Below are positions 45,588-53,813 of a DNA stretch of 64,000 bases, piece after piece; the first letter of the stretch is position 1; the number at the start of each line of letters is the position of its first letter. Source of the stretch: Moraxellaceae bacterium (GTDB lineage Bacteria > Pseudomonadota > Gammaproteobacteria > Burkholderiales > Rhodocyclaceae); NCBI GenBank assembly GCA_031119205.1, contig JAVHYF010000011.1:28517-92516 (forward strand). Direction: 5' to 3'. The notes below the pieces were generated by a model that saw only the letters and a program-made list of their open reading frames with translations, was not told where the DNA came from and made no database searches. The translations under genes were made by a program, and so were the position numbers.

Positions 45588-48233
45588 TCAAGGATTGATC
45601 CGCACACCGAAGGTCAGCGTGACGATCTGCCCTGGCGTCATCGTGCCCACTACCGCCTGTACCGTGCCGGCCGTGCTGGCAGGGGGCGCTGTGACGCTGC
45701 CCTGGCTGGTCGCGGCGGCGACGGTGGCGTGATACGTGGTGTTGGGCGGTGTCGCGTCGCTGATGACCACCGAGCTGACGTTGGCGATGCCCGCGTTGGT
45801 GGCCGTCACCTGGTAGCGCACGCAGGCGCCCGGCACTGCACCAGTGGTGATGGTGACCGGGCTGAACGGCGTGTCGGCGGTGCCGTCGCAGGCTGCGTCC
45901 AGCGCCTGCGATTTCTCCAGCCTCACCTGTCCGGCAATCACGCTGCTGCTGGCGGTTGCCGACACCGGCCCCGGCGCCGCCACGCCGCCGATGGTGCCGG
46001 TGGTGGTGGCGGTCAGCGTCATGGTGTCCACCGTGCCCGGTAGCGCGCCCGATGCGGCAAACACCTGCACGAACAGCGTGGCACTCTCGCCGGGGTCGAG
46101 ACCGGCCGCGGTGCTGGCACCGTTGCTGCCACCGGTAAGCTGGCTGAGATCGGTGACGACAGGGTCGCCGGGGTCCAGCACGCCGTCGTTGTTTCGGTCC
46201 CAGCGCACCACGCTGGTGAAACCACCGGCGGTATTGGTGTTGCTCAGTGCGACCTGACCGTTGCTGCTGCCTTCGACCGCGTTGCCACTGTTACGGATCG
46301 TGTAGGTGTAGGTCACCGAACCACCGTCGAGCACCTGTCCGCTGTTGTTGGGGCCCAGTGTCAGACCACGGGTCGTACCGACCTGCACCGCATCGTGAAC
46401 GGTGTCGGTAGCGTTGGTGACGGGTGATCTCGCGCGGAAGTACAGCGATGTCGTGCCGCCGGCGACACCTGAGGGAACGGTGACGTCTGCATACACGACG
46501 CGGTTCGCGCTCGCGTTGATGATGCCGGTGTTGATGATCACCGCATCGCTCGCGTCCTTGAAGCTGACCGTCCAGCCGGCTGGCAGCGTGGTCGTTGCGA
46601 ATGTACTGTCGGTGCTGGCCTGGAGGTTGAAGGCGTCCGCCACGCCGCTGCCGTTGGCCACGTACAGCGTGAAGCGCGTGGTGTTGCCCGGGCTCACCGG
46701 GTTGGTCACCACCGGCGAGCCCTCCGGCCCGGCACCAAGGCCCGGCGAGCCACCGCCTGCGGAGTTGTTGGTGATGTCCACCACGCTGGTGGTGATCGTC
46801 GTCAGCCTGTCGGTCGCGCTCTGGAACTGGGTCGGGTCCAGCCGCGAGGTGGCGGTCTTGGTGACGTCATACGGACCGCCGCCGGATATGCCGGCCGGCA
46901 GGGTGGCTTTCAACACGACACCCACGCTTGCGCCGGCGGCCAGTGGTCCGGTGTCCGGCGTGCCATTGGCATTGGTATCCAGCAGTGGTGTGACGCCGTC
47001 CGCCTGGTACAGGACGAAGCTGGTGCCGGCCGGGAAGCCGCTGCCGGACAGGCTGATGTCGAAGCTGTCCACCCCGTTGCCGTTGTTGGTCACCGTGTTG
47101 GTAAAGCTGGCGGTGCCGCCTTGAGTGACGAAGGGGACGGTAGCGCCCACCAGCCCGACTCCGGAACTCTGGGTCACTACGAACTGCACGGCGTTCGTCG
47201 AGGTCGCCGGAACGGTGATGGCGCCGTTGTTGTAACTGAAGGTGGCGGTGTTCAGCGTCGCCGCATTGGCACCGGGGGCCAGGCCGGCATTGATGTTGAC
47301 CTGGAAGCTCACCGTACCCGACGCGCCTGCCGGCACCGAGGCGATCACCGCGGTGACCCGCGTGCCGGCGGTCACGTTGTAGTCGTAAACGATGCCGCTC
47401 TGGTTGTCGCTGGCGTTCGCATCCGTCAGGGCCGTGGCACCGGTGCCGCTCCAGCGTCCGCTGGCTGGCACGTAGGTCATGCCCGCGGGAATCACGTCGG
47501 CCAGTGTCACCGCGGTGGCGTTGCCCGTGCCGGTGTTGGTGTAGGTCAGCGTGAAGGTGCGTGGCCCGGTGCCCGCCGCGCCGCTGGCCAGGTCGATCGA
47601 CTTGGTGACGTTCACGACGGCATTGCCGGAGACGGTGGTGATGTCGGTGTTGGAGGCCGACTGGCCGGGCGTGAAGACGCTGGTGGCCGTCACGGTCATG
47701 GTGTTGGTATTGGTGGCGACCGCCGTCGGCGGCACGGTGGCGACGACCACGAAGCGGAACACGCCACCGGCTGCCAGCGTCCCGCTGCTGGTGATCGGCG
47801 TGGCGTTGTCCGCTACGCCGTCACCATTGGCGTCGGCGTAGATCAGGATCGTCAGCATGTTGAAGTTGCCGCCGGTATTGGTGGCCCCGAGCGTGAAGCT
47901 GTCGTTGCCATTGCCGGTATTGGTCAGCGTGTGTGGATAGCTGACCAGACCGCCCAGCGCGACCTGGCGTGTGCCGTTGCTGCTCAGGGTGAGGCTGGCG
48001 ACTTGCTGGACTACGGTCACCACCGCGTTACTGGTCACCGTGCGGACCGTGGCTGACGAGTCGGAATAGGTGGCCGAGGCCTGGTTGCCGATGTTGGTGC
48101 CAGCGGCAGGCGCTGCCAGTGCGACACCAGAGGTGCTGCCCATGCACAGCAGGATGAGCAGCAAGGCGACATGGGCGATCCGGCTCATGCCGGAGTGGCG
48201 TGCAGGGGCAGGTGATCGGGGCAGGGAGGTCAT
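45588..48233 (-). CDS. Secreted DUF11-repeat protein
   Basis: 881 residues. ATG 48233 overlaps the previous stop by four bases (ATGA) and has AAGGAGG six bases upstream. A signal peptide (LLLILLCMGSTSGVALA) is followed by about seven beta-sandwich DUF11-type units with repeating TNTGNGNDSFTL, TYTNTGTGNATAVTLADVIP and TNNGNGVDSFDISLSG motifs. DxNxDGxxD loops (YADANGDGVADNATP, DTNANGTPDTGPLA, DRNNDGVLDPGDP) recur and probably bind Ca2+. The chain is strongly enriched in Thr, Asn, Gly and Val with very little Lys, typical of large secreted bacterial adhesin-like or matrix proteins. It has no anchoring motif of its own, so it may depend on the barrel gene 45 bases downstream. Confidence 0.85.
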   Translation of the reverse strand: MTSLPRSPAPARHSGMSRIAHVALLLILLCMGSTSGVALAAPAAGTNIGNQASATYSDSSATVRTVTSNAVVTVVQQVASLTLSSNGTRQVALGGLVSYPHTLTNTGNGNDSFTLGATNTGGNFNMLTILIYADANGDGVADNATPITSSGTLAAGGVFRFVVVATVPPTAVATNTNTMTVTATSVFTPGQSASNTDITTVSGNAVVNVTKSIDLASGAAGTGPRTFTLTYTNTGTGNATAVTLADVIPAGMTYVPASGRWSGTGATALTDANASDNQSGIVYDYNVTAGTRVTAVIASVPAGASGTVSFQVNINAGLAPGANAATLNTATFSYNNGAITVPATSTNAVQFVVTQSSGVGLVGATVPFVTQGGTASFTNTVTNNGNGVDSFDISLSGSGFPAGTSFVLYQADGVTPLLDTNANGTPDTGPLAAGASVGVVLKATLPAGISGGGPYDVTKTATSRLDPTQFQSATDRLTTITTSVVDITNNSAGGGSPGLGAGPEGSPVVTNPVSPGNTTRFTLYVANGSGVADAFNLQASTDSTFATTTLPAGWTVSFKDASDAVIINTGIINASANRVVYADVTVPSGVAGGTTSLYFRARSPVTNATDTVHDAVQVGTTRGLTLGPNNSGQVLDGGSVTYTYTIRNSGNAVEGSSNGQVALSNTNTAGGFTSVVRWDRNNDGVLDPGDPVVTDLSQLTGGSNGASTAAGLDPGESATLFVQVFAASGALPGTVDTMTLTATTTGTIGGVAAPGPVSATASSSVIAGQVRLEKSQALDAACDGTADTPFSPVTITTGAVPGACVRYQVTATNAGIANVSSVVISDATPPNTTYHATVAAATSQGSVTAPPASTAGTVQAVVGTMTPGQIVTLTFGVRINP

Positions 48234-48769
48234 TGCTTGCCTCCTTGCACAGCGGCGGCTTGCGCTTCAAGCGGCGCAACCCGCATGCGCGACACCACGG
48301 TCGTGCTGGCGCCGGCGGGCAGATCCCCCAGCTTCCAGCGCAGGAAGCGGTACTCGGCAGCGGGCACCGTCTCGACCTGCTGGCGACCGTCAGCCTGCTT
48401 CACGGTGCGCTTGAGTGGTGGTGCGTCGAAGCGCTGGCCATCCAGACTGGCCAGTACGGCCTGGGGCCGCGCGCTGTCGGCGATGTATGCGATGTTGCCC
48501 GCAGGCACCGGCAGGGTCGCTTCCAGTTTCCTGGCCGCGGCGCTGCCGCGATTGCGATAGGTCGCCCGGTACTCCAGCACGTCGCCGGGCTGGGCGCGTT
48601 CAGCGGGTCTGAACGCTTCGTTGCCGCCTTCCTGTTTGTGCACGGAGAAGACCTCCAGCACGACAACGACATCATCAGCAGCCTGGATTCCAGTGCTGAA
48701 TGTCATAAGGAACAACGACAGGGTCGACAGCAAGAGGCTGTCGTGGACGCGTTGGATGCAACTGGACAT
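48230..48769 (-). CDS. Small secreted DUF11-domain protein (first gene of the surface operon)
   Basis: 179 residues. Signal peptide MSSCIQRVHDSLLLSTLSLF continuing to GIQAADD, then one DUF11-like beta sandwich (RAQPGDVLEYRATYRNRGSA and ATLPVPAGNIAYIADSARP). GAGGAGA precedes the ATG at 48769. Its stop overlaps the next start (ATGA). Order on the strand is 179, 881, 1997 and 920 residues, with overlaps or a 45-base gap. It may be a periplasmic or surface accessory for the larger repeat proteins (inference from gene order). Confidence 0.82.
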   Translation of the reverse strand: MSSCIQRVHDSLLLSTLSLFLMTFSTGIQAADDVVVVLEVFSVHKQEGGNEAFRPAERAQPGDVLEYRATYRNRGSAAARKLEATLPVPAGNIAYIADSARPQAVLASLDGQRFDAPPLKRTVKQADGRQQVETVPAAEYRFLRWKLGDLPAGASTTVVSRMRVAPLEAQAAAVQGGKQ

Positions 48770-49081
48770 GGGCCCGTCTCCTCGGAATATGCCGGGCCGC
48801 TGGCGCGCCAGATGCTGCTCGAGTGGCCGTCGGATCGGTCATCAGTGCTGCACCGGCGCTCTCAGTGGCATCTCCATTCAGTGCGGGGATGCCTTGTAGT
48901 TTTGCTGCAAATTATCCGAATGGAATTTGTGTACTTGTGTGGACTAATAGCATCGTCATAAAGTGCGGAGCCCTGCCCATCAGGGTATGTATTTGGCATC
49001 TGCATGACGGGAAATGTCTGACTTTTGCGGATGAATGACCCTCTGCGCTAAGCTCCGGGCTTACCCTGATGCCTTGCAGCC
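48770..49081. other. Divergent promoter region, surface operon / moeB
   Basis: 312 bases without a gene. The middle (about 48895-48965) is much more AT-rich than its surroundings, as expected for promoters in a high-GC genome. On the minus strand GGATAAT occurs (near 48915) as a possible -10 for the surface operon, without a good -35. No binding-site palindrome was found by eye. Confidence 0.45.
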
Positions 49082-49828
49082 ATGAACGACGACCAGCTTC
49101 TCCGTTACTCGCGTCACATCCTGCTGCCCGAGATCGACGTCCCGGGGCAGCAGGCCATCGTGGACAGCACCGTACTGGTGGTCGGTGCCGGAGGCCTGGG
49201 CTCGCCGGCCGCGATGTACCTGGCGTCGGCAGGGGTCGGCACCCTGTTGCTGGCAGATGGCGATACGGTGGACCTCACCAACCTGCAGCGACAGATCCTG
49301 CACAGCGCCGACGGCGTGGGGCGCCTCAAGGTTGAGTCCGGGCGCGACACCCTGGCCCGCATGAACCCCGAGACGAAGGTGGAGACCCTTGCCACGCGAC
49401 TCGAGGGCGAGGCGCTGGAGGCGGCTGTCGCGCGCGCTACCGTGGTGCTGGACTGCTGTGACAACTTCGCTACCCGTCATGCGGTGAACCGCGCCTGCCT
49501 GAAGCACCGCAAGCCGCTGGTGTCGGGTGCCGCGGTGCGCTTCGACGGACAGGTGTCGGTCTTCGACCTGCGCGACGCTGCCAATCCCTGCTACCACTGC
49601 CTGTTCCCGGAAGGCGAGGATGTCGAAGAAGTTCGTTGCGCAGTGATGGGCATCTTCGCGCCGCTGACGGGCATCGTCGGCAGCCTGCAGGCAGCCGAGG
49701 CGCTGAAGCTCATCGCGGGCTGCGGCGAGCCCCTGGTGGGGCGCCTGCTGATCATCGACGGCCTGTCGATGAACCTGCGTACCGTACGCTACGGTCGCGA
49801 CCCCGGTTGCGCTGTCTGCGCGGCCTGA
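49082..49828 (+). CDS. moeB: MoeB/ThiF/HesA family adenylyltransferase
   Basis: 248 residues, typical MoeB length. It opens LLRYSRHILLPEIDVPGQQ and has the nucleotide loop VVGAGGLGSPAAMYLASAGV, the DLTNLQRQILH Arg finger region, and DCCDNFATRHAVNRAC. Zinc Cys pairs are CYHC (near 175) and CAVC at the C-terminus. It adenylates the C-terminal Gly-Gly of MoaD for molybdopterin synthesis, or ThiS for thiamine; without a moaD or thiS neighbour the choice of MoeB is by sequence flavour only. ATG at 49082. Confidence 0.88.
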   Translation: MNDDQLLRYSRHILLPEIDVPGQQAIVDSTVLVVGAGGLGSPAAMYLASAGVGTLLLADGDTVDLTNLQRQILHSADGVGRLKVESGRDTLARMNPETKVETLATRLEGEALEAAVARATVVLDCCDNFATRHAVNRACLKHRKPLVSGAAVRFDGQVSVFDLRDAANPCYHCLFPEGEDVEEVRCAVMGIFAPLTGIVGSLQAAEALKLIAGCGEPLVGRLLIIDGLSMNLRTVRYGRDPGCAVCAA

Positions 49829-49936
49829 GCCTGCCCCGGAAACGCCCGCAAGGACGTCGCGTCCACAGGGGCATGGCTGCGCGGTATGGCAGCGCCTTGC
49901 GAACTACAGTGAAGACATAATGTTCGGGGCAACACG

Positions 49937-50830
49937 ATGTCGCACGTCTTTCTCAGCTACGCCAACGAGGACCGTGACGCGGCGCGCCGCATCGTCGGCT
50001 TGCTGGAGTCCGCAGACTGGTCCGTATGGTGGGATCGGCGCATTCCTGCCGGGCAGAGCTGGTCGCAGGTGCTCGACGACGCGCTGGCCGGCATGCGCTG
50101 CATGGTGGTGCTGTGGAGCCGTCATTCGGTGGACAGCAACTGGGTCTACGAGGAGGCGGAGGAGGGGCGCAAGCGTGGGGTGCTGCTGCCGGTACTGATC
50201 GATGCCGTGGAGCCGCCGCGTGGCTTCCGGCTCATCCAGGCGGCTGATCTCAGCGCCTGGAACGGCGATGCCGCGGCGCCGGCCGCACGCCAGTTGCTGA
50301 CCGATCTGACTGCGCTGACCCGGGATGCCTCGACTGCAGTGCCGTCTACCCGCAGCGGATCCGTGACGGCCGCGACGGCCACACCCATGCGCGCGGAGCC
50401 GCACACCGACACCGACATACGCGAATGGTGGGCGACGCACCGTTTGTGGCCGGTGATCGCGCTGGCGCTGGCCGTATTGCTTGCGGCGGTACTGTTGCAG
50501 ACCCTGTGGCACAGCTCGCCGGTGCCGGCGCCGGCGCCGCCTGTCCCTGGTCCGGACGTTGTCGTCGACCGCAGCGGGGAGCAGAGCGCGGCGGCTTCAG
50601 AAGATGTGAAGCCGCCTCCATCAGCAGATGAAAGCGCGAAGCATCCTGAGTTGGCACCATCAATGCCGGCTGTGCTCCCACCAAAGCCTGTTCCGACCCG
50701 ACCCGTGAGCCAGTCGCCAGCAGCGCCCGCCGACGCACCCATGTGCCGTGCGCTGCTGGAACGCGTCAGCCTGGGTGACCCGCTCAACGACGCTGAACAG
50801 CGTTTCCTGCAGAAGGTGTGCCGCCAATGA
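49937..50830 (+). CDS. TIR-domain membrane protein
   Basis: 297 residues. The first 115 form a TIR domain (SHVFLSYANEDRDAARRIVG, SADWSVWWDRRIPAGQSW, MVVLWSRHSVDSNWVYEEAE). The Glu in the WVYEE segment is at the position of the catalytic Glu of TIR NADases. One membrane helix follows at about 172-192 (WPVIALALAVLLAAVLLQTL), then a Pro/Ala-rich stretch and a short Cys-containing C-terminal motif (MCRALLERVSLGDPLNDAEQ). By the positive-inside rule the TIR domain should be cytoplasmic and the tail periplasmic. The stop overlaps the start of the OmpA-like lipoprotein gene (ATGA), so the two are coupled. TIR domains act in phage defence and in signalling by NAD+ cleavage; this architecture fits no defence system that I can name. 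Confidence 0.88.
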   Translation: MSHVFLSYANEDRDAARRIVGLLESADWSVWWDRRIPAGQSWSQVLDDALAGMRCMVVLWSRHSVDSNWVYEEAEEGRKRGVLLPVLIDAVEPPRGFRLIQAADLSAWNGDAAAPAARQLLTDLTALTRDASTAVPSTRSGSVTAATATPMRAEPHTDTDIREWWATHRLWPVIALALAVLLAAVLLQTLWHSSPVPAPAPPVPGPDVVVDRSGEQSAAASEDVKPPPSADESAKHPELAPSMPAVLPPKPVPTRPVSQSPAAPADAPMCRALLERVSLGDPLNDAEQRFLQKVCRQ

Positions 50831-52080
50831 AGACTCCTTTCAGCCTTGCGGTGGCGATATCCGTGCTGAGTGTCTGCCTCAATGGCTGCTCATCGTCGCC
50901 CAGCTCACCGTCCGCATCGAAACCCGCGCCCGCTGCAGCTACGGCCACCCCGGCAGCAACGCCACCTCCGGCTGCGCCTATCCCGGTCGAAGTCTTCGAG
51001 ACCGCCATCCTGTCGGCGGCCAACACCCTGCTTGGCAAGGCCAGCCTCCCCGCTGGCGGTCAGCACATGCTGGTCATCGATCCGCTCATCGATGGCATGA
51101 CCGGTGAGCAGACCGCGGCGTCGCGTGCGATGGGCGAGCGCATCGCACGCCTGGTGCGCGAGCGCTATGCGCAGCAGTACGCCGTGCAGCCCTTCAATCG
51201 CAACACGGTGGTGCGCGCGCCACTGGTGCTGATCGGCACGCTGACGCCGATCAACCGCGAGGGCAGGACGGAAGGTGATCGCGACATCTACCGCATCTGT
51301 CTTGCGCTGGCCGACCTGCGCGCCAGCCGCATCGTCGGCAAGGGCGTGGCGCGTGCCCTGCCGGCGGGCGTCGATGGCGTGGCGACGGCCTTCTACCAGG
51401 ACAGTCCGGCATGGGGACTGGACGTCGCGACGGCCGGTTACATTAAGACCTGTCAGGGCACGCGGCCGGGCGACCCGATGGATCCTGCCTACCTCGACCG
51501 CATCGTGCTGGGTGCGCTGATCAGCGAAGGCATCGACCACTACAACGCCGGCCGCTACAAGGACGCGCTGGGCATCTACACCGAAGCGCATGGCATGCCG
51601 GGCGGTGCCGAGCAGTTGCGTGTGATGAACGGCCTGTATCTATCCAATGCGCGCCTGAAGCGGACGAGGGACGCGACGGCGGCCTTCGATCGCATCGTCG
51701 ACCATGGCCTCCGCAGCAAACGCCTGCCCGTGAAGTTGCTGTTCCGGCCCGGCGGTTCAAACTACGTGGCGGATGCTTCGATCAGCGGCGCCTACCCGAT
51801 GTGGCTGGAGCGCATCGCGCGTGCGGCGGTGGCCAGCAAGACGAGCTGCCTGGAGGTGCAGGGCCACAGTGGACCGGCCGGTAGCGAGCAGGCGCGCGAA
51901 CGCATCGCGAAGCAACGTGCCGACTTCGTGCGGACGCGTCTGGTCACCGCCCAGCCCTCGCTGGCGAAGCGCGTGACGGCACTGGGTATGGGCTCGCGCG
52001 AAGCTCTGGTCGGTACCGGGCGTGACGATGCCAGCGACGTACTGGATCGTCGCGTCAGCTTCAGGCTGTCGGATTGTTGA
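50827..52080 (+). CDS. OmpA-like lipoprotein coupled to the TIR gene
   Basis: 417 residues from ATG 50827, overlapping the TIR stop. A lipoprotein signal ends in the lipobox LSVCLNGC (Cys near 20), so it is lipidated and held in a membrane. A Pro/Ala linker is followed by a domain (LVIDPLIDGMTGEQTAASRA) that resembles outer-membrane lipoproteins of the CsgG/FlgO type, a TPR-like hairpin (ALISEGIDHYNAGRYKDALG) and a C-terminal OmpA-like peptidoglycan-binding module (EVQGHSGPAGSEQARERIAK, GMGSREALVGTGRDDASDVL). With the TIR protein's periplasmic tail it could form an envelope-spanning pair (inference). It converges with ribD, 12 bases away. Confidence 0.8.
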   Translation: MKTPFSLAVAISVLSVCLNGCSSSPSSPSASKPAPAAATATPAATPPPAAPIPVEVFETAILSAANTLLGKASLPAGGQHMLVIDPLIDGMTGEQTAASRAMGERIARLVRERYAQQYAVQPFNRNTVVRAPLVLIGTLTPINREGRTEGDRDIYRICLALADLRASRIVGKGVARALPAGVDGVATAFYQDSPAWGLDVATAGYIKTCQGTRPGDPMDPAYLDRIVLGALISEGIDHYNAGRYKDALGIYTEAHGMPGGAEQLRVMNGLYLSNARLKRTRDATAAFDRIVDHGLRSKRLPVKLLFRPGGSNYVADASISGAYPMWLERIARAAVASKTSCLEVQGHSGPAGSEQARERIAKQRADFVRTRLVTAQPSLAKRVTALGMGSREALVGTGRDDASDVLDRRVSFRLSDC

Positions 52081-52092
52081 TCAGGACGCTAA

Positions 52093-53190
52093 TCACAAAG
52101 ATTCGGCCGGCCGGGCGAGGATGCGCAGGTCCGCGCCCACCTGCGTGACCTCGGTGAAGCGCAGGCGTGGCACCTGCTGCATCGACGTCAATGCCGGCAG
52201 CATCGCCAGCCCGCGCGCCGGGTCGCCCAGCAAGGCCGGCGCGAGGTAGATCAGGTATTCGTCCACCAGCCCGCTCTGGATGAAGGCCGCATTCAGCGTG
52301 GCGCCGGCTTCCACCAGTAGTTCGTTGATGCCGCGCTCAGCGAGTGTGGTGAGCAGCTGCGGGATGTCGATGCGACCATGGGACTCCTGTGCGAGCAGCA
52401 CTTCCGCGCCGGTCGCCAGCAGCGGCTCGTGGTGTGCGCTGTCCGCGTGCAGGGTGACGATCAAGGTCGGGTGATCCTGCAGGATGCGAGCCGTGTGCGA
52501 GGTGCGCAGTGCGCTGTCCAACACGATGCGCAGCGGCTGACGGCTGGTCGTCACGGCACGCACATTCAGTTGCGGATCATCCGCCAGCACGGTGCCCACG
52601 CCGGTCAGCACCGCGCAGCTACGCGCACGCCAGTGATGGGTGTCGACGCGCGCGGCGTCGCCGGTGATCCATTTGCTTTCGCCATTGGCGAGCGCGGTTT
52701 TTCCGTCGAGTGATGCGGCGACCTTCAGTCGCACGAAGGGCCGGTTGCGTTCGACGCGCGACAGGAAGCCTTCGTTGAGCGCGCGCGCCTCGTCACTCAT
52801 CACCCCCACCTCGACCTCGATCCCTGCATCGCGAAGCCGCGCGAAGCCCTGGCCCGCAACCCTGGGGTTCGGGTCTTCCATCGCCGCGACTACGCGTGCC
52901 ACGCCGGCACGCACCAGCGCATCGCAACAGGGTGGCGTGCGACCGAAATGGCTGCAGGGCTCGAGCGTCACGTAGGCGGTGGCGCCGCGCGCCTTGTCGC
53001 CTGCATCGCGCAGTGCATGCACTTCGGCGTGCGGCTCACCGGCACGTTCATGCCAGCCTTCGCCGACGACGATGTCGTCCTTGACGATGACGCAGCCGAC
53101 GCGCGGATTCGGTGTGGTGGTGTAGAGGGCGCGCCCGGCCAAGGCCAGCGCGCGTTGCATGTACTGCAGGTCGTCGATGTCGTCGCTCAT
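52093..53190 (-). CDS. ribD: Riboflavin biosynthesis deaminase/reductase RibD
   Basis: 365 residues. The N-terminal deaminase domain has the zinc site GEPHAEVHALRDAG and EPCSHFGRTPPC; the C-terminal reductase domain includes KVAASLDGKTALANGESKWI and GVGTVLADDPQLNVR. It carries out two consecutive steps of riboflavin synthesis, pyrimidine deamination and side-chain reduction. It lies 25 bases after nrdR on the same strand, a common betaproteobacterial arrangement. ATG 53190 begins MSDDIDDLQYMQRALALAGR. Confidence 0.97.
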   Translation of the reverse strand: MSDDIDDLQYMQRALALAGRALYTTTPNPRVGCVIVKDDIVVGEGWHERAGEPHAEVHALRDAGDKARGATAYVTLEPCSHFGRTPPCCDALVRAGVARVVAAMEDPNPRVAGQGFARLRDAGIEVEVGVMSDEARALNEGFLSRVERNRPFVRLKVAASLDGKTALANGESKWITGDAARVDTHHWRARSCAVLTGVGTVLADDPQLNVRAVTTSRQPLRIVLDSALRTSHTARILQDHPTLIVTLHADSAHHEPLLATGAEVLLAQESHGRIDIPQLLTTLAERGINELLVEAGATLNAAFIQSGLVDEYLIYLAPALLGDPARGLAMLPALTSMQQVPRLRFTEVTQVGADLRILARPAESL

Positions 53191-53215
53191 GGAGGCGGAG
53201 CGGGCAGGGAGTGGT

Positions 53216-53695
53216 TCAGCTGCGCGGCTTGCTGCGTGGTTTCGCGGGCGTGCTCACCTCGCGGATGACCTCGGAGAATTCCTCGGCGTCCTCGAAGTTG
53301 CGATACACGGATGCGAAGCGGATGTAGGCCACCTTGTCGAGGCGCTTGAGTTCGCGCATGACCAGTTCGCCCAGCTTGTCGCTGGGGACTTCGCGCTCGC
53401 CCAGCGACAGCAGCCGGCTCTCGATGCGGTCCAGCGCGTGTTCGACGCTCTCGGCGGTGACCGGGCGCTTGCGCAGCGCGAGCTTCATGCTGCCCAGCAG
53501 CTTCTCGCGCTCGTACTCGGCACGGCTGCCGTTCTTCTTTACCACCTGCGGCAGCTTGAGTTCGATGCGTTCGTAGGTGGTGAAGCGCTTGTCGCAGTCA
53601 CCACAGCGGCGGCGGCGGCGGATGATGTCGCCTTCGTCGTTCTCGCGGGTGTCGGTGACCTGCGTGGAGGCAGCACCGCAGAAGGGGCATTTCAT
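53216..53695 (-). CDS. nrdR: Ribonucleotide reductase transcriptional repressor NrdR
   Basis: 159 residues. A zinc ribbon ([22 protein letters not shown]) is followed by an ATP-cone domain ([20 protein letters not shown] and [20 protein letters not shown]). It binds NrdR boxes and represses ribonucleotide reductase genes according to ATP/dATP. The start codon and ribosome-binding site are inside a perfect 12-bp hairpin (see 53693-53719). Located between glyA and ribD on the minus strand, with a repeat pair separating it from glyA. Confidence 0.97.
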   Translation of the reverse strand: MKCPFCGAASTQVTDTRENDEGDIIRRRRRCGDCDKRFTTYERIELKLPQVVKKNGSRAEYEREKLLGSMKLALRKRPVTAESVEHALDRIESRLLSLGEREVPSDKLGELVMRELKRLDKVAYIRFASVYRNFEDAEEFSEVIREVSTPAKPRSKPRS

Positions 53696-53719
53696 GACGC
53701 AAGCTCCGCTTGCGTCATG
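53693..53719 (-). promoter_or_regulatory. Hairpin enclosing the nrdR start codon
   Basis: CATGACGCAAGC and GCTTGCGTCATG form a perfect 12-bp stem with a 3-base loop. On the nrdR mRNA the start AUG is at the 3' end of the stem, and GGAG of the likely ribosome-binding site spans the loop. The fold would hide the initiation region. Confidence 0.55.
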
Positions 53720-53804
53720 AGTGAAACGTGAAATGTGAAACGTGAAACGTGGCCGGTGGTGTGCTGGGGGTTCAACTTTTCACCTTTCACTTTTCACGTT
53801 TCAC
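53720..53804. repeat. Gene-less pair of inverted GTGAAA arrays
   Basis: Left arm at 53720-53750 has GTGAAAC, GTGAAAT, GTGAAAC, GTGAAAC; right arm at about 53776-53804 has TTTTCACCTTTCACTTTTCA followed by CGTTTCACC, about 25 bases apart. Both arms match the arrays around the IVP-like gene at 30167-30580. It fills the gap between glyA (stop 53814) and nrdR. There is no open frame between the arms, so it is either a deletion derivative or a non-autonomous form. Confidence 0.7.
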
Positions 53805-53813
53805 CGGCGACGC

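Noticed and set aside
39918..46043. Two long plus-strand open frames (849 and 1006 codons) opposite the surface operon
   Set aside because: They mirror DUF11 and barrel sequences and give low-complexity products; the minus-strand genes have signal peptides, ribosome-binding sites and coupled starts.
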